In this document: piece by piece, positions 56,916-64,000 of the stretch | How the letters are laid out: the number at the start of each line of letters is the position of its first letter | How positions within the stretch are numbered: the first letter of the stretch is position 1 | Origin: Megalobrama amblycephala | Taxonomy: Eukaryota > Chordata > Actinopteri > Cypriniformes > Xenocyprididae | DNA length: 64,000 nt | Assembly (NCBI RefSeq): GCF_018812025.1 | Contig: NC_063045.1 | Coordinates: 20,245,420-20,309,419 of the forward strand | Direction: 5' to 3' | Position numbers and translations under genes: made by a program | Notes under the pieces: generated by a model | Databases searched by the model: none | What the model was told of the DNA's origin: nothing | What the model saw: only the letters and a program-made list of their open reading frames with translations

Positions 56916-59416
56916 CTGCGGAAAACAAGAGAGTTTAAGAGTTTAAATGTGTCACAAGGAAGCAACTATTACAAAAAGAAAAGCTTTTAAACACAATTAT
57001 TGCGTTGTTTAACACCCTCGTGTAAAATCTGCATTAGCAGTTTTAAATAAGAAGTAACAGTTAGTTGACCTTTATCCAACTTACCACTTTGACCTCAAAT
57101 ATAAACCGTCGCATATGAATATTGCAATCAATCTTCTCTTTCAGCACCAGACTGACCTTCAAGCTTCCTATTGATCCTTCTCAAATACATTGATAGAAAT
57201 TTGAGCAAGTCTCTTAATCAGAGACTGACCAAAGAAGGGCGACGTTCCCAGAGAACCCCGCAAGCCACTAATATTGACACAATGCCATTAAAGAACAGGA
57301 GCTTAACCTTAGTAAAGGTAGGCATCCATCACATAGGCAATGAAGATGGGCCACTACCCATGAGTGAGTGACTGCTCTCAATATAGGAACTGTCAGCGTC
57401 AGGGGTGCTTCCATCACATTACTTCTTTGATTAGTCTCTCTGGTGCCCCAGGAGCCCATCCTGATGTGGCTCAAATCAACAGAGATGTGCAGGATGACAG
57501 GGAGTGAAGTCTCGGACAGTGACGGATGGACATAAACAAAAGAAAAATCTATAGAAAATGCTGACGGGGATGGTAAGGTAAAAGGTTTTGCTGCTAAATC
57601 GGGGTTGCGCCAGGTCACTGGGGGCAGGGTGAAGTGAAGTGAAAAGAGTAAATGTGTCCATTCTGGATTTCTGATTTGGGGGAATGGTGTATGGCAAAAT
57701 GAGTCATGAGGCCTTTCAGTTACAATTATTTATGAGTCCATTAAGGCTCATTAACAGGTACAAGAAAATCAAGGAGACATTGAGAGGTGTGATGGGAGTG
57801 AATCAGGCCTTCTGACATGTAAAGAGTCAGTGTACATCCTCAAAAGCTTTTGGGGAAAACCTTACTTCCAATAGGACTTGTAATATACTCCTTATCCGCT
57901 GGTGACTCCTTAACTCATGACAAAGGGAGACAAGACCAAAGCAAGCTGGCATGATGCCTGGGCAGTGGAAAAGGGATTCCTATCTGAAGTGCGATGACTC
58001 CTAGTTTGGACAGCTGACTGTATCACCTTCACTAGTGTCCTTTGTTGCAGAATTTAACAAGATGGCCACCTATGAAAGACCTTACATGAATCTAAAAACC
58101 AAAATGAAAAGTATTTCGCTGATTTACTGGGACTAAAAGTAGAGGGATGACAGGAAATGATGGGAAGGGCAAGGAGGAATGGGATCGGGTGAAAAGTTAC
58201 GGTTGGGATTTGACCAGTCTTCTGCATAAGCATCCTGCATTGTAAGCCAAAAGGGCAGCATCCAGCTTCCAAGCTTCCTGCTATTCACAGAGTTGCCACC
58301 TCTTTTATTGAAAGCATCCATCTGAGCCTCAGGAAAAGACTCTCTAATCTTTCAGAGTCCCCAAGAGAGAGGCTTTACACCATCAGTGACCTCTTGGAGA
58401 AGTCCTCTGGGAACATTCTTGAAATATCTGCTGTATTCAATGCTTCTACAAAAACAACTGTTTTGGTGAAAGATCAATTAAAATGGATGATTCATGCTCT
58501 GCTGCCCTGCACAGCCCTGATCAGTCTGATACTAAAGAAAATCTTGTAAGGGCACCTATTAAAGCACCTCACTTTTGATCTGACTTACAGACTAGGAGAA
58601 ACTTTAGCTTTGGCCAATTAGCAGGATGTAGAAGGCGAAAAATGTTTTGGGTCATAAAAGTTGCAGCGGGGCTCAACATCCTTTTGGGATCAGACTGTAG
58701 ACAAGAAACACGGCAACAACCCCAAGGGAAATCATATTTCCTCTTTTTCCAAGGGCACCGCAAGTGTTTGACCACTTAAGCAAAGCCGACAAATGATTCC
58801 CTATGGCTTTAATCCCCGTTGGTCCTCTTCCTTATGGAATTGCCAGACTGTTTTTCCTCAACTTGACATAGAGCCTGTGAAAGTAACATTTCAGCCTCCA
58901 AAAGTGACCCCTAAAACTGATTAACAGCAAACAATCACATTAGCAAGCTTTACTGATGCGCATCCCATATCTGGTCCCTTCCCAAGTGTATTTTCCTTAG
59001 CCCTATCAACAGTGCACAGTGACTGAATAAATACTGCCAATTTCACCCTGGCTTATTTGTTTATTTTATTACGATGGCATCACACTCTCATTTCCCCAAC
59101 ATCTAATTAATACGCCATTTCCCATGTAAAGAAAGATCAAGGGTGGGTTGCAAGAGATTGAATCACAGAGAGGTGACCTCAGCTGAAGTGTCTCATTGCT
59201 GCAGCAGGAGAAAACGTTTCCTTGATTACATTTGAAGTAGGGGGCTGAGATAATTACTGTTTTGGATTTTCTTTTGGCTTTAAGAGTCATACCACAGAAG
59301 AAAAACTCCCAGATGGGTAACGTGGAAGAGGTTTTATATAACTTAATGTCAAAATGTTTCATCCACCCTTTCTTAGAAAACTAAACATCTTTTTAATGGT
59401 GAATCCTAAGGTCAAC
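56916..59416 (-). other. Upstream polrmt intron
   Basis: The next upstream polrmt exon should encode the highly conserved WVTPLG motif. I find no sequence for it between here and 64000, so this stretch is read as intron. Nothing else is recognised in it. Confidence 0.6.
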
Positions 59417-60757
59417 TTAACCCTTGTGCGGTCTTCGTTTGGGAAGTACACTCAGGGTCTTCGGGGTCTCCACAGACCCCAGGCAACAAAATGCAATTTT
59501 GTAACAAAATACTTGTTTTTTTGTTTGTTTTTTAAACAAATGTAATTTTATTCTGTTTATTAATGTTTCACTCCATATTTATGCAGTTTTTGGAGGATTT
59601 ATCATATTTTTTAAATTTATATAAATAAATTAAAAAATATATTTTCATACAAAAACAGCTTTTTATGTAAAATTCACTTTATAAAAGACCCACATTTCTA
59701 AATTTAAGTCATGGGGATAACATGGATAATATGACATGGTTTAGTGTAAGATTTTTGCCCATCTTTTGGAAAATGCAGTTATAAAATTAAAAAAACTATC
59801 ATTTTTACCAGTAGATAGCTGCAGAGCTCCATTATTTTCTATGTGCTATTTGACTGATTGAAAGACATCTTTTCACAAGTATTCTTCAGTTGGATTAATA
59901 TCTAAATATTCTGAAATCACAATTATGACAATAAAGGCTACTTTTTGTCAAAGTTTAGTATTTTTTGTAATGAAAAAAATCAGTTTTTCAATATTGTTAC
60001 ATTATGATGAGACTCCACTTAGAAAATGGACAAAATTCATCCTCAAAATCAACATTGCTAAACTTTGACAAAAAGTAATTTTTATTGTCTTTTATTGTCA
60101 TAATTGTGATTTCAGAATATTTAGATATGAATCCAACTGAAGAATACTTGTGAAAAGATGTCTTTCAGTCAGTCAAATAGCACATAGAAAATAGTGGAGC
60201 TCTGCAGACATCTACTGGTAAAAATGATAGTTTATTTAGTTTTTTTAATTTTATAACTGCATTTTCCAAAAGATGGGCAAAAATCTTACACTAAACCATG
60301 TCAAATTATCCATGTTATCCCTCTGAATGAAAGTTAGAAATTTGGGTCTTTTATAAAGTGAATTTTACATAAGCCGTTTTTGTATAAAATAAATATTTAT
60401 TTATTTATATAAATTTAAAAGATATGACAAATCCTCCAATAACTGCACAAATATGTAGTAAAAACATTAATAAACAGAGTAAAATTACATTTGTTTTTTA
60501 AAAAACAATTATTTTGTTACGAAATTACATTTTGTTGCCTGGGGTCTGTGGAGACCCCAAAAACCCTGAGTGTGACCCTTTTTTTACACTAACATAAAAA
60601 CAAGATATCACTCCAATTTTTTTTTCTTTGTAGATCTAGAAAGTGTTAACAACTGTACAAAGTTTCATGTCATTTGGACAAAGAGAACATTTTTTTTTTT
60701 ATTTGAGCAAACGTCATTTGGGGTCTGTGCAGACCCCAAAGACCCTATAAGGGTTAA
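59417..60757. mobile_element. Large TTAA-flanked foldback element (1.34 kb), piggyBac-like ends
   Basis: TTAA-CCCTTGTGCGGTCTTCG on the left and GACCCTATAAGGG-TTAA on the right. The arms are inverted over nearly 600 bp each: GGTCTCCACAGACCCCAGGC near 59465 and GCCTGGGGTCTGTGGAGACC near 60537; TGTGCTATTTGACTGATTG near 59840 and its complement near 60170. The centre is near 59960-60050. No transposase. Confidence 0.85.
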
Positions 60758-61411
60758 AGGGTTACTTCACCCCAAAATTAAATTTCTATCATTAAGTACA
60801 CACACTCATATCATCCCAAAACCGTAAGACCTTTGTTTGTCTTTGAAACACAAATTAAGATATTTTTGATGAATTCCAGGGGTATCTGATCCACACATAG
60901 GCAGCAACATCATTGCACCTTTTGAGGTCCAGAAAGGTATTAAACACGTCGATAAAATAGTCAACATGACTACAGTGGTTCAACCTTAATGTTATGAAGT
61001 GATGAAAATACTTTTTGAGTGCAAAAAACAAAACAAAAACACTTTATTCAACAAATTCATCTGCCCCGTCATACTGCTACGATATTTTCGTTGCAGATCT
61101 TCTGTGTTTTCATCTGAACGCGGGCTCAGTATTCATTTTTTGTTTTGTTTTTGTGCATAAAAACTGTTTGTCGCTACACAACATTAAGGTTGAATCACTG
61201 TAGTCATGTTGACTATTTTATCGATGTCTTTAATACCTTTTTGGACCTCAAAAGGTGCAATGACATTGCTGCCTATGTGGTTCAGAAACCCTCGGATTTC
61301 ATCAAAAATATCTTAATTTGTGTTCTGAAGACAATCGAAGGTCTTATGGGTTTGGAACAACATGAGGGTGAGTACTTAATGACAGAAATTTTGGGTGAAC
61401 TAACCCTTTAA
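60754..61411. mobile_element. TTAA-flanked palindromic element, abutting the previous one
   Basis: TTAA-AGGGTTACTTCACCCC on the left and GGGTGAACTAACCCT-TTAA on the right. Arms contain CAACCTTAATGTTATGAAG and its complement-like partner. It shares its left TTAA with the element at 59417-60757. Confidence 0.85.
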
Positions 61412-63513
61412 AACATTTCACAACCCACTTTTCCACTTTTTTATTTCCAAGTAAAACAGGATATTCAACCGAAAGAAAACTAGCATTTTTGCCTTTGGAA
61501 ATTGAATGGATTGCAAAAAGTGGGCGCTACATACCAAAGAACTACTTCTTTCCTAAAACACATGCCAGTACCTGTTGGTTGCAACTTGATAGTTCACTCA
61601 AAATGAAAAGTCATCATTTACTCACCCTCATGTCATTACAAACATATGACTTTCTTTCCTCTGCAGAACAAAGAAAACAATTTAATGAACATTGAAACGA
61701 TGTGACAAAATGTTGGAGCACAGAAACAGCAGGTGTTTCTGCCATCCACTGGACTGGAGTGCAAAGCGCTGACTGGCAGAGAGGAGATCACTGTCAAAAT
61801 TGATTTTACTGAGATGTTACTGTTAAAATGCTTGAATATCAGGTTATTTTCCACCAAGACCGATCAGAGTACCTTTTTTGCTGACACTCTTGGCTGGTTT
61901 ATTATGTGTTTAAGTTACAATTAATCAAGCTGAAATCACATTCATTATCTTGTTTTGTGTTCCACGAGGGAAAAATAAGTAACAAGTGTTTGAAACAGCT
62001 CATGGGTGAGTAAAAGATAAGAGAATTTTCCTTGTTGGGTAAGAGCTAGACCAGGGATGAGTGTTAAATAAAAAGGTTTGTTTTAATTTTATGGTGACTT
62101 TGGAAAAGAAAGAACAAGTACACATGACGTTTGATTTCATGTTAATGGAGAAGATAAAGGCATGCGATATGGTCTACACGGAGCTTAATGCACCTCACGT
62201 ACCAGGTTCTTAGACCCTGTCAAACAGTTGAGCCTCAATCACAGCAAAAATCCTCATTAGCAAACTGCACTGTGCGCGGAAGACCCAGATACTTTACAAC
62301 CACAAAGCTGACAATCTGCCAAGCCTGGCAGACCACTACGGGTTCCCCTCAGACATAAATAACCTAATATGATAATGAAATGAAAACTATAATAAAAGCG
62401 ATAACCATAAAAAGGGGCTGTAAAATTCATTCTTTACACAACACCATTAAGGGTCATTAAGATCCATCATGCCGGTTCATTCATGTATGGGGTGGTACGG
62501 CGAACAGGTGGAGGTAGAGCTGGGGCTCAGTGGTGATTAATAGGGGTCTTGATGGTGCTACATTAATCTGGTCAGTGTGACATTTACAAGGGAACTGCAA
62601 ACCCCTGGTGTGACTGCCTAGCGTGTCTCCAGCGCTAGGTGAAATAAATATAGACTCGCTATAATGTGGACGATGTTCTAAATGGTGTTGGACATGATCG
62701 ACCTTTGACCTTGATCCATCAACCGTCTGGTGAGGATAAAAGGGTGCATGATTCATGAAGAACGTACGTAGTAGAGGACCTAGTGGCCTACATAATACAT
62801 CACAACATCGACCACCTTCAAATGCTGGCACAATACTTCTATCCCTTCATTAAAGTAAAACATGCAAGGTGCATTAACTGATCTGTGGAGAATAAAAAAG
62901 CAGAACGGTCTTTGTGACAACTCAAAGAAGAAGGGTCACAAACACTGTCAATTTTTAGTTAGGCCAATGCTTTCATGCTAAATTTAGTAAGTGGTCCGTA
63001 CTTATTATCGTAATTAAGCTGAAACACAAGTTATATTGTCATGAAACAGTCAGCGTTCACATGAGAAGTATTTTAACATGCTGAATGCCATAAATGGCCT
63101 TCACACCTCTTGTTCAGTAAAAGAAAAGGGCTCAAATGGTGAAGAATTTATGAGGGTGCTTGAATCCCTGACTAATGATGACCTTCATCAGATATTCCAT
63201 TAAATTGTCCAATAAAATGTGATGACCTACATTCGTGGAAGTGGGTTATGATATTCGGGACCAGACCATACAGGTTGCTAAAAATTTTCAAACGGAAATC
63301 ACACTCTGGACTTTTTCAGTTTTTGGCTGAAAAAAAAAAAAAAAAAAAAAAAACTATAACAGATTGGATAAAAGAATAATATTACAAATATTATTTAAAT
63401 TATTACTATTATTACAATTTACAATAACAAATTTTAAAATATGTTAAATCAATTATTAAAAATATTCAATAAAACATCTATTTTAAATTGCTTCTTATTG
63501 TAAAAAAATATTA
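61412..63513. other. Upstream polrmt intron, distal part
   Basis: Includes a diverged relative of the AGTTCAC family at about 61585-61680 (GATAGTTCACTCAAAATG, CATTTACTCACCCTCATG). Otherwise I see nothing. Confidence 0.6.
63328..63351. repeat. Poly-A tract
   Basis: About 24 consecutive A bases. The next TTAA element begins about 160 bp on. Confidence 0.85.
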
Positions 63514-64000
63514 TTAAAGGGGTCATGAATTGAGAAATCAACTTTTCCTCGAGCTTTTGATATGTAAGAGGTCATCGCACTATAAGAATATCCTGTAAGT
63601 TTCAGAACTGAAAACTCCCTTTTTAGTCCAATAAAAGCTTTTATTGACACCAGGCCCAGAGAATGACTGATCCTGGAATGTGCCTATCTATGACATAGAT
63701 AGGTGAAACGCCACCTCCGCAGAAGAAATCAACGCCTACTTCATGATTGCAATGTTAGCCCTGCCCATTGGCGTGTTAGTGAGATGAGGAGGAGAGAAGA
63801 GCGATACAGGACTAAAAATAACATTACCTTTCAAAGGATCCTAATGCTAGGAATATGGTTATGGTTTATTGTCAACAATGTGAATGTCTCAGTTGAGCTT
63901 TTTTTATTTGTTTTCACGATTTCACTGTGGATTTTTTGGTAAATCAATCGTATTTCAGCGCAGGCTTTGCAAACAGACTTTTACGATATGGACTCGACAG
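63514..64000. mobile_element. Left part of another TTAA-type element, cut by window end
   Basis: TTAA-AGGGGTCATGAATTGAG opens a sequence that I recognise as repeat-like; the right end is outside the window, so the boundary rests on one side only. Confidence 0.45.

Noticed and set aside
57085..57180. Minus-strand open frame of 32 codons ending at a good donor (GTG|GTAAGT), about 170 bp upstream of the first visible polrmt exon, in a compatible phase
   Set aside because: The protein (EGSIGSLKVSLVLKEKID...) lacks the WVTPLG motif required at this position in POLRMT, a TGA bounds it, and its only possible acceptor has no pyrimidine tract. Probably chance. A spliced read to 56915 would reverse this.
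57421..57500. SHIRMGSWG on the minus strand as the POLRMT SHMGSVVEW exon
   Set aside because: The resemblance stops after a few residues and the essential WVTPLG does not follow.
62481..62831. 116-residue minus-strand frame in the distal polrmt intron
   Set aside because: Does not resemble POLRMT or any family I know; no matching splice context.

Overview
This is vertebrate genomic DNA, almost certainly from a teleost and most likely a cyprinid (carp, goldfish or zebrafish group). The evidence is split genes with GT-AG introns, long (TA)n and (TG)n microsatellites, Tc1-like and hAT-like DNA transposons, and many copies of inverted-repeat elements of types I associate with cyprinid genomes. 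There are no bacterial-type operons, CRISPR arrays or prophage.

Three protein-coding genes are supported, all identified by recognisable protein sequence. (1) bsg (basigin), plus strand, 593-3695, the last three coding exons, with a probable 3'UTR intron and a poly(A) signal at 5196. (2) hcn2 (hyperpolarization-activated cyclic-nucleotide-gated channel 2), plus strand, complete: eight coding exons from ATG 6351 to TGA 38807. They splice in frame to 972 residues with S1-S6, a CIGYG filter, the cAMP-binding domain and a C-terminal SNL. (3) polrmt (mitochondrial RNA polymerase), minus strand, the last six coding exons between 56915 and 45596, including the catalytic His-Asp motif. The rest of polrmt lies beyond 64000. 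The order and orientation bsg > hcn2 > < polrmt match human 19p13.3, so this is an ancient vertebrate syntenic block. I see no functional link between the three products.

Layout: 1-592 bsg intron; 593-5220 end of bsg; 5221-6350 intergenic and hcn2 5' region; 6351-39300 hcn2 (introns of 80 bp to 6.7 kb); 39300-45595 intergenic, with a decayed Tc1-like transposon and a palindromic element in a degenerate direct-repeat array; 45596-56915 3' part of polrmt; 56916-64000 upstream polrmt intron with no exon I can support.

The unexpected content is in the introns. The window holds at least a dozen palindromic elements flanked by TTAA, falling into several families by terminal sequence. The commonest has ends AGGGTTAGTTCACCC. 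Two cases show insertion into another repeat, and one shows two TTAA elements sharing a single TTAA. Other items are a 188-bp hAT-type element with a perfect 8-bp target duplication inside a Tc1-like remnant, a tandem array of about 567-bp units filling a polrmt intron, and three CTCF-like motifs, one of them inside a mobile element. I found no evidence of a novel multi-gene system.
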